Source: Asanoa sp040676615 (lineage in GTDB: Bacteria; Actinomycetota; Actinomycetes; Mycobacteriales; Micromonosporaceae). Taken from it: 64,000 nt of DNA. Shown in pieces: positions 35,023-44,144 of this stretch. A model generated the notes under the pieces. It was not told the origin of the DNA and made no database searches. It worked only from the letters and a program-made list of their open reading frames with translations. Location: positions 62,001 to 126,000 of the forward strand of contig NZ_JBFAPI010000014.1 in the NCBI RefSeq assembly GCF_040676615.1, in the 5' to 3' direction. Every line of letters begins with the position of its first letter. Position 1 is the stretch's first letter. The translations under genes were made by a program, and so were the position numbers.

Positions 35023-35918
35023 CACAGACCATGACCGATGCCGCGGCCGCGACCGACCCGGCACGCGACGCGGTCCCGGCCGCAGCGCCGGGGAAGCGCT
35101 CGCGCTGGCGGATCGCCGCGCTGACGGTCGGCGCGCTCCTGTTCCTCTTTCCGTTCTACTACATGATCGTCGGCTCGCTCCAGAAGAACCCCGACACCTC
35201 CCTTGGCGGCGTGCTACCGATGCCGGGCAACCTCGGCCTCGACAACTACATCGAGATCAACGCGGCCGTCAACCTGGGTCGGACGCTGTTGAACTCGATC
35301 ATCTTCACCGCTGGGGTGGTCACGGGCACGCTGGTCTTCGGCGTGTTGGCCGGCTACGCGCTGGCTCAGCTGCACTACCGCGGGCGCGGCACGCTCTTCG
35401 CGGCCATGCTGCTGCTTCAGGTGATCCCGTTCCAACTGTTCATCATCCCGCTCTACGTGCAGATCGTGCGCAGCTACGGGTTGGCCGATTCCTACCTCGG
35501 CATGATCCTGCCGTTCGCGATCAACTCGGTGGCGGTCTTCATCTTCCGGCAGTTCTTCCTCCAGCTGCCGGAGCAGCTCTTCGAGGCCGCGCGCATCGAC
35601 GGCGCCAGCGAGCTGCGCATCCTGCGCAGCATCGCGCTCCCGCTCGTGCGACCAGCACTGCTCACCGCGACGATGCTGACGTTCATCGGGCCGTGGAACG
35701 AGTTCCTCTGGCCGTTCCTGGTGACCAAGCAGGCCGACAAGCAGCCGCTCGCGGTCGCGCTCGCCAACTACATCAGCACGGTCGCCGCGGCCGCGGACAA
35801 CCCGTACGGCGCGATCCTCGCCGGCGCTTGCGTGCTCGCGGCGCCCGCGGTCGCGCTGTTCATCGCATTCCAACGGCACTTCGTCTCGGCCGAACTGGGT
35901 TCGGGGGTCAAGGGCTGA
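35019..35918 (+). CDS. Sugar ABC transporter permease (LacG/MalG type)
   Basis: A 299-residue second permease with a disordered N-terminus, six helices and the EAA loop EAARIDGASELRILRSIALP. The LFLFPFYYMIVGSLQ first helix and the NEFLWPFLVT segment are typical of the MalG branch. It overlaps the upstream permease and the downstream GH130 gene, so all are co-translated. Confidence 0.9.
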   Translation: MTQTMTDAAAATDPARDAVPAAAPGKRSRWRIAALTVGALLFLFPFYYMIVGSLQKNPDTSLGGVLPMPGNLGLDNYIEINAAVNLGRTLLNSIIFTAGVVTGTLVFGVLAGYALAQLHYRGRGTLFAAMLLLQVIPFQLFIIPLYVQIVRSYGLADSYLGMILPFAINSVAVFIFRQFFLQLPEQLFEAARIDGASELRILRSIALPLVRPALLTATMLTFIGPWNEFLWPFLVTKQADKQPLAVALANYISTVAAAADNPYGAILAGACVLAAPAVALFIAFQRHFVSAELGSGVKG

Positions 35919-36964
35919 TGGTCCCGTACCGCATCCGGCGACTGGGCGTGCTCATGCGCCCGGATCCGTCGCTCGACATCGAGGCCGAAGGGGTGCTCAA
36001 CCCCGCCACCGGTCGCGACCCGGAGGGGAGGCTGTGGCTGCTGCCGCGACTTGTCGCCGCGGGCAACGTCTCCCGGGTCGGGCTCGCGGAGATTCGTGTC
36101 GAAGGGGGAGAACCTGTCGGCGTGCGCCGCGAGGGGGTGGTGTTGAGCCCTGACGAGGGCTGGGAACACGGTCACACCCACGGCGGTGTCGAGGACCCCC
36201 GGGTCACCTGGATCCCCACGCTGCGGCTGCACGTGCTGACGTACGTCGCGTTCGGGCCGCTCGGGCCGCGCCCCGCGCTGGCGGTCTCCGCGGACCTGCG
36301 TGCGTGGCGGCGGCTCGGCCCCATCCACTTCGAGTACCAACCCGACCTCGACACGGACCTGAACCTGTTCCCCAACAAGGACGTGGTGTTCTTCCCGGAG
36401 CCGGTGCCGGGCCCCCACGGCAGCCCCGCCTACGCCCTGCTGCACCGTCCGATGTGGGACCTCGGGCAGGCCCTAGGCGGCGCCTACCTGCCAGCGGGGA
36501 CCGCGGACGCACGGCCAGGAATCTGGATCTCCTACGTCGCGGCGGACGAGGCGGTGGTGGACGTCCGCGCCCTCACGCACGTGAGCGGGCACCGCCGCGT
36601 CGCGCTGCCCGCGTACGACTGGGAAGCGGTGAAGATCGGCGCCGGGCCGCCGCCGGTACGGGTGCCGGAGGGATGGCTGCTGATCCACCACGGGGTGTCC
36701 GGCGTCGAGGTCGAGGGCTGGGGTCCGCAGCAGAATCTGCGTTACGCCGCCGGCGCGATGCTGCTCGACCCGGCCGATCCGGGCCGGCTGATCGCCCGCA
36801 CGCCGGACCCGTTGCTGGAGCCGGTCGAAGCCGAGGAGAGGAAGGGCACCGTGCCCAACGTCGTCTTCCCGACCGCGATCGAAGAGATCGACGGACAGCT
36901 GTTCGTCTTCTACGGCATGGCCGATTCGAGCATCGGCGTCGCACGCCTCGAGGAGGCACGGTGA
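35918..36964 (+). CDS. Glycoside hydrolase family 130 protein (beta-mannoside phosphorylase type)
   Basis: This is a 348-residue five-bladed propeller enzyme. The catalytic Asp is in GGVEDPRVTWI, and other family landmarks are LFPNKDVVFFPE, LIHHGV and FVFYGMADSSIGVA. Most GH130 enzymes phosphorolyse beta-mannosides; some are hydrolases. It is cytosolic and acts on the imported sugar. ATG 35918 overlaps the permease stop, and its own stop overlaps the next start. Confidence 0.87.
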   Translation: MVPYRIRRLGVLMRPDPSLDIEAEGVLNPATGRDPEGRLWLLPRLVAAGNVSRVGLAEIRVEGGEPVGVRREGVVLSPDEGWEHGHTHGGVEDPRVTWIPTLRLHVLTYVAFGPLGPRPALAVSADLRAWRRLGPIHFEYQPDLDTDLNLFPNKDVVFFPEPVPGPHGSPAYALLHRPMWDLGQALGGAYLPAGTADARPGIWISYVAADEAVVDVRALTHVSGHRRVALPAYDWEAVKIGAGPPPVRVPEGWLLIHHGVSGVEVEGWGPQQNLRYAAGAMLLDPADPGRLIARTPDPLLEPVEAEERKGTVPNVVFPTAIEEIDGQLFVFYGMADSSIGVARLEEAR

Positions 36965-38931
36965 AACCGTTCCAGGTGCTCGCCGCAGTAGTGACAGCCC
37001 TGGTGGTGGCACCGGCGGCCGCCGCGCCCGCCCAGGCACAGCCGCCCGCCCGCCTCACGAACCTGGCGCACCTCGACTTCCTCACCGAGATGGTCACGCC
37101 GCCGGTGCAGGCGGGCCACACCACGTACCGGCTCGAACGGGAACCCGCGATCGGTGTGCTCTGGGTGTACGCCGACGCGCGGGCGGGCGGCACCTACGAG
37201 CGGGTCGGCGGCGGCGCCTATGACCCGGCCACCAACACGTGGGGACAAGGCTCATACGACGCCGACGACATCTCCCGGGCCGCCGTCGTCTACTCGCGAC
37301 ACTGGGCGCAGGTCGGCGACCGGCACAGCCGGGAGATGGCCTACCAGCAACTGCGCGGGCTCACCTACCTGCAGACGGTGTCCGGACCGGACGCTGGCAA
37401 CGTGGTGCTCTGGATGCAGCCCGACGGCGTGCTCAACCCGAGCGCCGAGCCGGCCGAGTTGCCGGACCCGTCGGACTCCGGCCCGTCGTACTGGCTCGCG
37501 CGGACAATCTGGGCCCTCGGCGAGGGTTACGCGGCCTTCCGCACCGCCGATCCCGCGTTCGCCGCGTTCCTCGAGGCCCGGCTCGACCTCGCCGTCGCCG
37601 CGCTCGAACGCCAGGTGCTCACGCGCTACGGCGAGCACCAGATCGTCGACGGCGTACGGGTGCCCGCGTGGCTGATCGTCGACGGGGGCGACGCGAGCGC
37701 AGAGGCCGTGCTGGGGCTGTGCGCCTACCTACGGGCTGGCGGGACGCGTGCGGCGCGGACCGCGCTGGCCCGGCTCGCGACGGGCATCGCGGCGCTGGGC
37801 AGCGGCGACGCAGACACGTGGCCGCACGGTGCGGTGCTGCCGTGGGCGCTGTCCAGGTCGTTCTGGCACGCGTGGGGGGCGCAGATGCCCGCAGCCCTCG
37901 CGCAAACATCGGTGACGCTGAGCGACCAACGGCTGCTGCGGCCAGCGGTGGACGACGCGGCCGCCTTCACGCCCCGCCTCCTGACCTCGACCGGGCCGGT
38001 CAACGGCTGGCTACCCGCGCCCGCGGACGGCACACAGATCGCATACGGCGCCGACGCCCGCGTGCAGTCGCTGCTGTCCGTGGCGCAGGCTTCGGGTTCG
38101 ACCGGGCTGCGGCGGCTCGCCGGTGTGACCGCCGGCTGGTACTTCGGCCAGAACCCCGGCGGCGCGGTCATGTACGACCCGGGCACGGGCGCCACGTTCG
38201 ACGGCGTCACCGGCGACGGCGCGGTCAACCGCAACTCCGGCGCCGAGTCGACGATCCACGGCCTGCTGTCGATGCTCGCGCTCGACGCCAACCCCGACCT
38301 CGCGGTCCTCGCGAAGTCGAGCGGAGTCGTGGCGACGCGCGACGGTCAGCGCGTGGTCGAGGCGGAGTCTGGTGTGCTGGCCGGCCCGGCTACGGTGGTC
38401 ACACCACCGTCGCCCTGGACCGGCGAGTCGCTGTGGAGCGGCGGTGCCTACGTCTCTGTGTCGGCCGGAAGCACCGTCACCTGGACGGTGCCCGCCGCCG
38501 GCCAGCCGGTCCAGGTGGCGGCGGTCGTCAACCGCGTGCCCGGCCGCGGTGGGGTCAGCCGGTTCGACGGCCTCGGCGACGTCCGCTACGGCGGCGGAGG
38601 AGTGCAGGGCGTGTCCCCGGCGCCTGGGGCCCTGCTGCCGATCGTGCTGCCACGCCAGATGCCTTCGGGCTCTGCGTCGCTGGTGGCGACGACCACCGCC
38701 GGCTCAGGCCAGCTCGACGCGCTCCTGCTCACCCCGCTGGTGTCCACCCTGGTCGCCGGCGACACGACCCTGCTGACGAGCGTCTCCGATCGGACAGAAC
38801 GCCGCACGGTGGTCGGCCGGACCAGCGCACGCAGCTACGACAACCGCGGGCGGCTGACTGGCGTCCTCGTCGGCCGGAGCCCCATCACAGTGCTCGTTCC
38901 CGCGGGCGGGTTCGCCATCGCGCGGGGCTGA
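36961..38931 (+). CDS. Secreted helical-barrel carbohydrate-active protein with C-terminal CBM-like domain
   Basis: This 656-residue protein has a Sec signal peptide (to about residue 27, AAPAQAQ). The large central domain is rich in paired helices (SYWLARTIWALGEGYAAFR, WYFGQNPGGAVMYDPGTG, NRNSGAESTIHGLLSM), suggesting an (alpha/alpha)6 barrel as in several glycosidases and lyases. A beta-rich C-terminus starting VVEAESGVLAGPATVV resembles CBM35-like modules. I cannot assign a family. Its place after GH130 and the importer suggests it releases the imported oligosaccharide outside the cell. GTG start overlaps the GH130 stop. Confidence 0.75.
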   Translation: MKPFQVLAAVVTALVVAPAAAAPAQAQPPARLTNLAHLDFLTEMVTPPVQAGHTTYRLEREPAIGVLWVYADARAGGTYERVGGGAYDPATNTWGQGSYDADDISRAAVVYSRHWAQVGDRHSREMAYQQLRGLTYLQTVSGPDAGNVVLWMQPDGVLNPSAEPAELPDPSDSGPSYWLARTIWALGEGYAAFRTADPAFAAFLEARLDLAVAALERQVLTRYGEHQIVDGVRVPAWLIVDGGDASAEAVLGLCAYLRAGGTRAARTALARLATGIAALGSGDADTWPHGAVLPWALSRSFWHAWGAQMPAALAQTSVTLSDQRLLRPAVDDAAAFTPRLLTSTGPVNGWLPAPADGTQIAYGADARVQSLLSVAQASGSTGLRRLAGVTAGWYFGQNPGGAVMYDPGTGATFDGVTGDGAVNRNSGAESTIHGLLSMLALDANPDLAVLAKSSGVVATRDGQRVVEAESGVLAGPATVVTPPSPWTGESLWSGGAYVSVSAGSTVTWTVPAAGQPVQVAAVVNRVPGRGGVSRFDGLGDVRYGGGGVQGVSPAPGALLPIVLPRQMPSGSASLVATTTAGSGQLDALLLTPLVSTLVAGDTTLLTSVSDRTERRTVVGRTSARSYDNRGRLTGVLVGRSPITVLVPAGGFAIARG

Positions 38932-38944
38932 CGTGGCCCGCAGC

Positions 38945-39360
38945 GGCCCGGTTCAGTCGGCGGCGTCGAGGCGTAGGAGTTCTACTTCCGGCCAGTGGGC
39001 GGATGGTGCGCGCATCAGTGCGTCGGGCCGGTTGGACAGGTGCTGGTCGAAGAACGCGTCGCTTCACGAGCCGTGCCCGGAGTTGACCAAGGCCAGCTGT
39101 GCGCGTCAGCCGCGCAGCCGCGGCCACAGCCCCACCCATTCCGAGCTGCTCAACATTGTTCCGACCAGCAGGAACGGCTGGTCGAGTACGACAGTGCTTC
39201 CCGGCCCGAACATGCGGCCGTCGAGGTTGATGCCAGCCCTGACCCGCCGGTCGGCGTACATCACCGCTCCGGTGGTGGCGCCGCCCAGGGACTGGCCGAA
39301 CATGCCGATGCGGGACAGGTCAGCCGCGCCGGCCAGCCCGTCGGGCAGTCGCTGATGTTC
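38945..39360 (-). pseudogene. Alpha/beta-hydrolase (lipase/PAF-acetylhydrolase-like) remnant
   Basis: The frame gives IGMFGQSLGGATTGAVMYADRR (nucleophile Ser in GQSLGG) and GINLDGRMFG, then a stop at 39106. Further sense follows past it (LALVNSGHGS, then after another stop DAFFDQHLS and HWPEVELLRLDAAD). The N-terminal part is missing beyond 39360. It is clearly decayed. Confidence 0.6.
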
Positions 39361-39476
39361 GGCGTCGATCGGCCGAAGTGCGGGCAGCGGCGGCCTGGTC
39401 TACGCGCAGATCATGCCGCCGGCCGGCAGCGGGCCGGGGTTCGTCGACGCGCTGCTGACCGGGATACGGGTGCGAC

Positions 39477-39986
39477 CTACCTGATCATTACCACCGTGAG
39501 GATGTCGATCCGGTCCGCGTGCGCAATGGTGACCTCGACGGTTCCGGGCCTGAGGAAGACGATGTCGACAACCCCCGCTTCGTACGCCGACGAGACCAGC
39601 TCATCGGGATCGACGGTGACGAGCCCCGGTCCGATGCCTTGCAGGCGCAGAATTCCGCCTGCCGTGAAACAGAGCGACTTCAGGAGGTCGAACTCGGTCT
39701 CCGCGATCTTCAATTCGTAGCGGACGGGTCCGAAGCAGCTGGCGTCCAAGGTCGGCGTCGGCGAGGGCTTCGGCGGCACCTGGGGTCGGCTGCGCGGCGG
39801 GCGGGGCGATGGCAGGGAGGCCGCCGTGGGTGGCGCGATCGACGAGGGTGCCGGCCCGGCGGCGGCGGTGGTCGCTGCCGCCGACTCGATGGGTAGCGGC
39901 GCCACCGCGATCTTGCCGACACCGCAGGCGGCGGCCGTTCCGGGCAGGGTCAATGCGAGGAGGACGGCGACGAGTCGCCGGCACAT
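39477..39986 (-). CDS. Secreted lipoprotein-like protein with one copy of a novel repeated domain
   Basis: This 169-residue protein has a signal peptide with Cys after TAAA (lipobox-like), a Pro-rich linker (PPRSRPQVPPKPSPTPT) and one C-terminal domain: SCFGPVRYELKI, SLCFTAGGILRLQGIGPG, SSAYEAGVVDIVFLRPGTVEVTI. The same domain occurs twice in the protein at 40628-41407. Here the second Cys pair of the domain is lost. The start overlaps the stop of the upstream sigma-factor gene, so it is in that operon. Function unknown; possibly an envelope sensor or effector for that sigma factor (inference). Confidence 0.7.
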   Translation of the reverse strand: MCRRLVAVLLALTLPGTAAACGVGKIAVAPLPIESAAATTAAAGPAPSSIAPPTAASLPSPRPPRSRPQVPPKPSPTPTLDASCFGPVRYELKIAETEFDLLKSLCFTAGGILRLQGIGPGLVTVDPDELVSSAYEAGVVDIVFLRPGTVEVTIAHADRIDILTVVMIR

Positions 39987-40560
39987 CAGCTGACCCCGGC
40001 GCCGGTCGGTGCGGGGGCGACGGTGAGTTTCTGCCGCAACTGGCGCCTCGCTTCGTGGATCCGTGCTTTCACCGTCCCCTCCGGCACGCTCTGCAGTCCG
40101 GCGATTTCGCGATAGCTGAGGCCGAGGACGTCGCGCAGGGTCACGGATTCGGCGAGATCGGGACTCAGGCAGTCGAGCGCGTCGAGCAGGTCCAGCCGGG
40201 TTCCGGCGATGACGCTGGTGCGGCGCGGATCCGGCGCGTCGGGCAGTGGCGTCCCGGACGCCGCGGTGTCGAAGGGCCGGCGCAGCCGCTGGTAGGTCGA
40301 CCTGGCCCGGTTTGCGGCGAGCCGGTGCAGCCAGGTACAGAACGACGAACGACCTTCGAACCGGGTGATGCCCTGCGCGAGCGCGAGCAGCGTGTCCTGG
40401 CACGCCTCCTCCGCGTCTTCCCGGCAGGGCAGGAACCTGGCACACAACCGCAGGACCTCGGGGCCGACGGCGACCAGCAGCGAGTCCAGCGCGCCCGGTC
40501 ACCGGTGGCGGCCGTCCGCGCCAGGATCTGCAGCTCGTTCCGGGCCGGGGTTTCATTCAT
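39986..40560 (-). CDS. ECF-type RNA polymerase sigma factor with an apparent N-terminal frameshift
   Basis: Region 2 is visible as CREDAEEACQDTLLALAQGITRFEGRSSFCTWLHRLAANRARS, and region 4 as LAESVTLRDVLGLSYREIAGLQSVPEGTVKARIHEARRQLRQ. The natural N-terminus (MNETPARNELQILARTAATGD, ATG 40560) is in a different frame from the rest; the shift is near 40495 in a GC repeat. Without it translation would need a TTG at 40447. It may be a real decay, a sequencing error or an alternative start. It is followed by the lipoprotein gene with a 1-bp overlap. Confidence 0.65.
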
Positions 40561-40627
40561 GCACTGAGCATGCGCGCGCCGGCCGGACGAGGCGTCCAGC
40601 CGGTGCCAACTTGAGTGGATCATCTGG

Positions 40628-41407
40628 CTATCTGACGACCACGACGGTCAGCGTCCGCGTCGCCGAGTCGCCGTGGGTAATGGCGAACGTCACGGTTCCA
40701 GGGCGCAGGAAACGGCAGTCGCGCACCGCTGCCTCGTACGAGCAACGGACCGCGTCGGCCGGGCTCACCACGAAGCCCTCGGGACCGAGGTTGGACACCC
40801 GCAGCACGGCACCGACCTTCAGGCACAGCGCCGGCCACGGCGGGCCGCCTTCGGCGGCGTCGATCCCGTAGGGAGCGGTCGCCCGGCACGCCGGCGCCGG
40901 CTTCGACACCGAGGCGATCGTCAAGCTCAGGGTTCGGATCCCCGCGTCACCGGGATCAATTGTGAGACGGACCTTTCCGGGGTGGACCAGACGGCACTCG
41001 CGCACGCCGGCCTCATACCAACAGTCCATCTTGTCCGATGGACTCACCGTGAATCCGTCCGGACCGAGGTTTTCGACGCGCAGGATGCCACCGACCCCCA
41101 TGCACAGCGGGCGCCAGGGCGGTCCGGTGTCGGCCGCGTTGAGCCGATGGACGACCGCGCCGAGACAGCGCGAGCCGGACGACGAACGGGTGTGTCGTGG
41201 CACGGCGACAGGCGCCGCGGCCTGCGGCGTCCGCACCGCAGGGAAGGGTCCGGCGGTCGCCGGCGCGGTGCTTGCCGTGGTGCTGCCGGCCGGACCGGGC
41301 ATGGCTTTGCTTGGCCCGGGCGCCGAGGTGCAGGCGGCCGCCGCGGCCACCGAAGCCAGCGCGAACACGGCGAGCGCCGCCAACCGCGGAAGATGAGGGG
41401 ATCGCAT
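40628..41407 (-). CDS. Secreted lipoprotein with two copies of a novel four-Cys domain
   Basis: This 259-residue protein has a signal peptide ending near AAAACTS (lipobox-like), a Pro/Ala/Thr linker, then two homologous about 85-residue domains. Shared features are GPPWxxLC, GxxLRVxNLGPxGFxVxPxD, CxYEAxVRxC and a final RTLxxxV strand; each copy has four Cys. ATG 41407 has GAAGGAG 8 nt upstream. I do not recognise the domain. It sits upstream of the sigma-factor/lipoprotein pair in the same direction but 68 bp apart, so one regulated unit is possible. Confidence 0.75.
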   Translation of the reverse strand: MRSPHLPRLAALAVFALASVAAAAACTSAPGPSKAMPGPAGSTTASTAPATAGPFPAVRTPQAAAPVAVPRHTRSSSGSRCLGAVVHRLNAADTGPPWRPLCMGVGGILRVENLGPDGFTVSPSDKMDCWYEAGVRECRLVHPGKVRLTIDPGDAGIRTLSLTIASVSKPAPACRATAPYGIDAAEGGPPWPALCLKVGAVLRVSNLGPEGFVVSPADAVRCSYEAAVRDCRFLRPGTVTFAITHGDSATRTLTVVVVR

Positions 41408-41509
41408 GATGATGACTCCTTCGTCGAGGACATTCACCCTGTTAGTCCTCGCGCCGAGCCCTTTTGTTCGGACGCGACCGCGCCCGTTTGTTTCGGCGGC
41501 GTCAAACAC

Positions 41510-41812
41510 ACTGCTGTCGGTGGCCGTGCTCACCGCGCTGCCACGACTGCGAGTGTCGCTACGCCGGGTGTTGTGGCCCGCGTTGTTCGTCGCCGCGGGA
41601 CTGGAGTTGCTCAAGAGTCTCGGCCGCCTCTACGTGCAACGCACCGAGACCAACGCCGCCTACCTGGTCGTTGCCGGCGCCGTCGGGCTGCTGGTCTCCT
41701 CAACGCCGTCAACCAGCTGATCCTCTTCGCGGCAACAATGGCCGCTACCAGCACAACCGGGAAGGTTACCGATCTGGCTGCTCGTGGCTCGCGCGACGCC
41801 AGCCCGCCATGA
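41510..41812 (+). pseudogene. YihY/BrkB-family membrane protein fragment (copy 2), frameshifted
   Basis: The segment encodes ALFVAAGLELLKSLGRLYVQ and AYLVVAGAVGLLV, then after a one-base loss near 41698 continues as LNAVNQLILFAATMAATSTTGKVTDL. It is closely similar to 28165-28492 with the same left boundary. The short stretch to 41943 contains no gene I can support. Confidence 0.6.
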
Positions 41813-41943
41813 TCAAGCGGATCGACGATGTGCTCGTCGACATTCCGGAGTCGGAGTTGCACCGCATGTGGCAGTGGTGGAGCATCACCCGATCGGGCTG
41901 TGGAACGGGAGTGATCAACTCTGGTCCGCGTCGCCGCCGGCCG

Positions 41944-42900
41944 TCATCGAGGTACACCTGGCGTGGTTGTGTGCGGCGGCGCGTCGGTGGCGATCATTGT
42001 GGCCCGGAGCCGGGTAAGGGTCTGCTTCAGTAGCCGGGATACGTGCATTTGGGACAGGCCGATCTCGGCGGCGATCTGGGTTTGGGTCATGTGGTCGAAG
42101 AATCGGAGGGCGAGGATGCGTTGTTCCCGGTCGGGCAGGGCCGTGATGAGCAGCCGCAGTGTCAGGTGGTCGTCAACGTCGACGTAGCGCGGGTCGATCG
42201 CGCCGAGCAGGTCGATGCGGTCGATGCCGGTTCCCGCGGTGTGTGGCGCGTTCAGCGATTCCAGGTTGTAGGCGTGTGAGGCGCGGAGCGCGGCCCGCAG
42301 GGAATCGATGGTCACGTGCAGGTGGTCGGCAAGTTCGGCGGCGGTCGGGTGGCGGCCCCGCCGGTGGCTGAGCTCACCGGTGGCAGTCGCTATCTTCTGG
42401 TTTAGCTCCTGGGTCGAGCGCGGAACGCGCATGGCCCAGGCGGTGTCGCGGAAGTGCCGTTTGAGGGCACCGAGGATGGTCGGGACGGCGTAGGCGGTGA
42501 ACGGGACCTGGCGGCTGCTGTCGTAGCGGTCGACGGCGGTGATCAGGGCGAGGGCGGCGACCTGGGCCAGGTCGTCGAGGGGCTCACCACGGCCGGCGTA
42601 GCGGCGGGCCAGTCGGCCGGCCAGCGACAGATTGTCCTCGATGGCCCGGGCGCGGAGTCGGGCCCGGTCGGGATGCCCCGCCGGCAGGTTGTCGCGTCGG
42701 CACAACAGCAACTCGGTGCTGGCGGACGCGCCGCCCGGTTGCCAGCGGCGTGTTGGCGGAACAGCATCGATGGTCGTGGCCACGAGGCGGTGAGGGCCGA
42801 CGACGGGCGTCGGCGGCTTCGCGGGATGGGTGAGCGCCGCGGTGATCAGGGCTGGCTCGGCACGGATGGTCACGATGATCAACGCCCTATGGAGTCGCAT
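41944..42900 (-). CDS. SigB/SigF-type RNA polymerase sigma factor
   Basis: This 318-residue stress or sporulation-type sigma factor has region 2 (DDLAQVAALALITAVDRYDSSRQVPFTAYAVPTILGALKRHFRD), region 3 (GRHPTAAELADHLHVTIDSL) and region 4 (LPDREQRILALRFFDHMTQTQIAAEIGLSQMHVSRLLKQTL). The N-terminal 60 residues are poorly conserved; an internal start near the RRDNLPAGHPDRARL segment is possible. Family members are controlled by anti-sigma kinases and STAS antagonists. It diverges from the GAF-ANTAR genes. Confidence 0.87.
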   Translation of the reverse strand: MRLHRALIIVTIRAEPALITAALTHPAKPPTPVVGPHRLVATTIDAVPPTRRWQPGGASASTELLLCRRDNLPAGHPDRARLRARAIEDNLSLAGRLARRYAGRGEPLDDLAQVAALALITAVDRYDSSRQVPFTAYAVPTILGALKRHFRDTAWAMRVPRSTQELNQKIATATGELSHRRGRHPTAAELADHLHVTIDSLRAALRASHAYNLESLNAPHTAGTGIDRIDLLGAIDPRYVDVDDHLTLRLLITALPDREQRILALRFFDHMTQTQIAAEIGLSQMHVSRLLKQTLTRLRATMIATDAPPHTTTPGVPR

Positions 42901-43305
42901 GCGGTGTGGCGGCTGACGGCGCCCCTGTTTAGACGGTGCCGAGAAGTCGCTGGATGGTGACCGCTGGGTCCGGGCGGCGTGGATTCGCCAGCGTGAACGC
43001 TGCCGAGCGCATGGTTGCGGAGAAGGCCAATCCTGGGGATCACTCTACGCCGATGCCCAATAGACACCAGGGGCTTGGCCGGCGAGGGTGTGCTCACCCG
43101 AAGCCCCAGGCCGCGGCGGACCGCGCGGAGCCTGCCGCTTCGGGCGTAGGGTGGGTGGCGACAAGCCGCCCGAGGAGCCCGTCGCGTTCGACCCGGTCCT
43201 TGTCCCAACGTCACCTGCCCGTCCGCGGCCTCACGAACCGCTTGGTATCGGAGGCGCTCGCATGCAATCAGGTTCGGTGTCGCGGCGTCCGGTTGGGGCG
43301 GTGCG
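42901..43305. other. 405-bp divergent spacer
   Basis: No gene is supported. It separates the sigma factor from the first GAF-ANTAR gene and must contain their promoters. A small GGGTG-N4-CACCC hairpin lies near 43086-43099. Confidence 0.4.
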
Positions 43306-44034
43306 GTGAATACCGATCGACGGATGCGGTTGTGGGGCCTGCTCGCGGAACAGGCCCATGGTGGACCGATCGCGGTCGACCATGTCTGCCACGTAGTCAC
43401 GGCGTCGGCTGGTGTGGACGGCGCCGCCGTCACGGTGGTGCTCGGCGCTTCTCCCCGCGAAACGGTGTACGCCACCGACGAGGTCGCCGCGGAGCTGGCC
43501 GAGCTGGCCCTGACCCTGGGCGAGGGGCCCGGGGTGGATGCCGCCGACGGCGGACCGGCGCTGGCCGTCGACCTGACCGGCTCGGACAGCCTGGCCCGCT
43601 GGCCGATGTTCGCGCCCGCGGCAATATCTGCCGGGGCGGGTGCGGTGTTCGCGCTGCCGCTGCACGTCGGCGGGATCCGGGTCGGTGTCCTAGACCTCTA
43701 CCGTGCCCGGCCCGGCAGCCTGAACGGGGGCCAGCTCGCCGACGCGCTGCTGCTGGCCGACACCGCGTGCGCTCTGCTGCTCGACGCGGAACAGCACGGC
43801 CGGCCACACCCGGACGGACGCCGTCCCGATCCGGACGGCTTGGCGCAGCCCGAGGTGCATCAGGCGACCGGGATGATCACCGTGCAGTTGGGGGTGAGCG
43901 CGGCGGTGGCGCTGATCCGGCTGCGCGCCTACGCGTACGCCCACGACCGGCGGCTGCATCACGTCGCCGCGGACGTGGTAGCCCGACGGCTACGATTCGA
44001 CCCTGACCCTGACGAACACCGCGGCGACCGTTGA
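43306..44034 (+). CDS. GAF-ANTAR domain RNA-binding antiterminator
   Basis: This 242-residue protein has an N-terminal GAF sensor domain (about 1-155; LALTLGEGPGVDAADGGPA, FALPLHVGGIRVGVLDLYR) and a C-terminal ANTAR domain (QATGMITVQLGVSAAVALIRLRAYAYAHDRRLHHVAADVV). ANTAR domains bind paired RNA hexaloops to prevent termination. It starts with GTG 43306. A second GAF-ANTAR gene follows about 110 bp later, so they may act together. Confidence 0.85.
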   Translation: MNTDRRMRLWGLLAEQAHGGPIAVDHVCHVVTASAGVDGAAVTVVLGASPRETVYATDEVAAELAELALTLGEGPGVDAADGGPALAVDLTGSDSLARWPMFAPAAISAGAGAVFALPLHVGGIRVGVLDLYRARPGSLNGGQLADALLLADTACALLLDAEQHGRPHPDGRRPDPDGLAQPEVHQATGMITVQLGVSAAVALIRLRAYAYAHDRRLHHVAADVVARRLRFDPDPDEHRGDR

Positions 44035-44144
44035 GGCCTCCGACTTGGCGTGCTCGGATGACAAAGGGCGGCGGCAGGCCGCCGGCAGGACAGGTCTACT
44101 GTCCAGACGAGCACGCCCCACTTGTGTAGCGAGGGTGATTGAGA

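Noticed and set aside
39361..39476. Short plus-strand reading GLVYAQIMPPAGSGPGFVDALL
   Set aside because: Only about 30 codons, no start, and no family recognised; possibly another remnant but not supportable.
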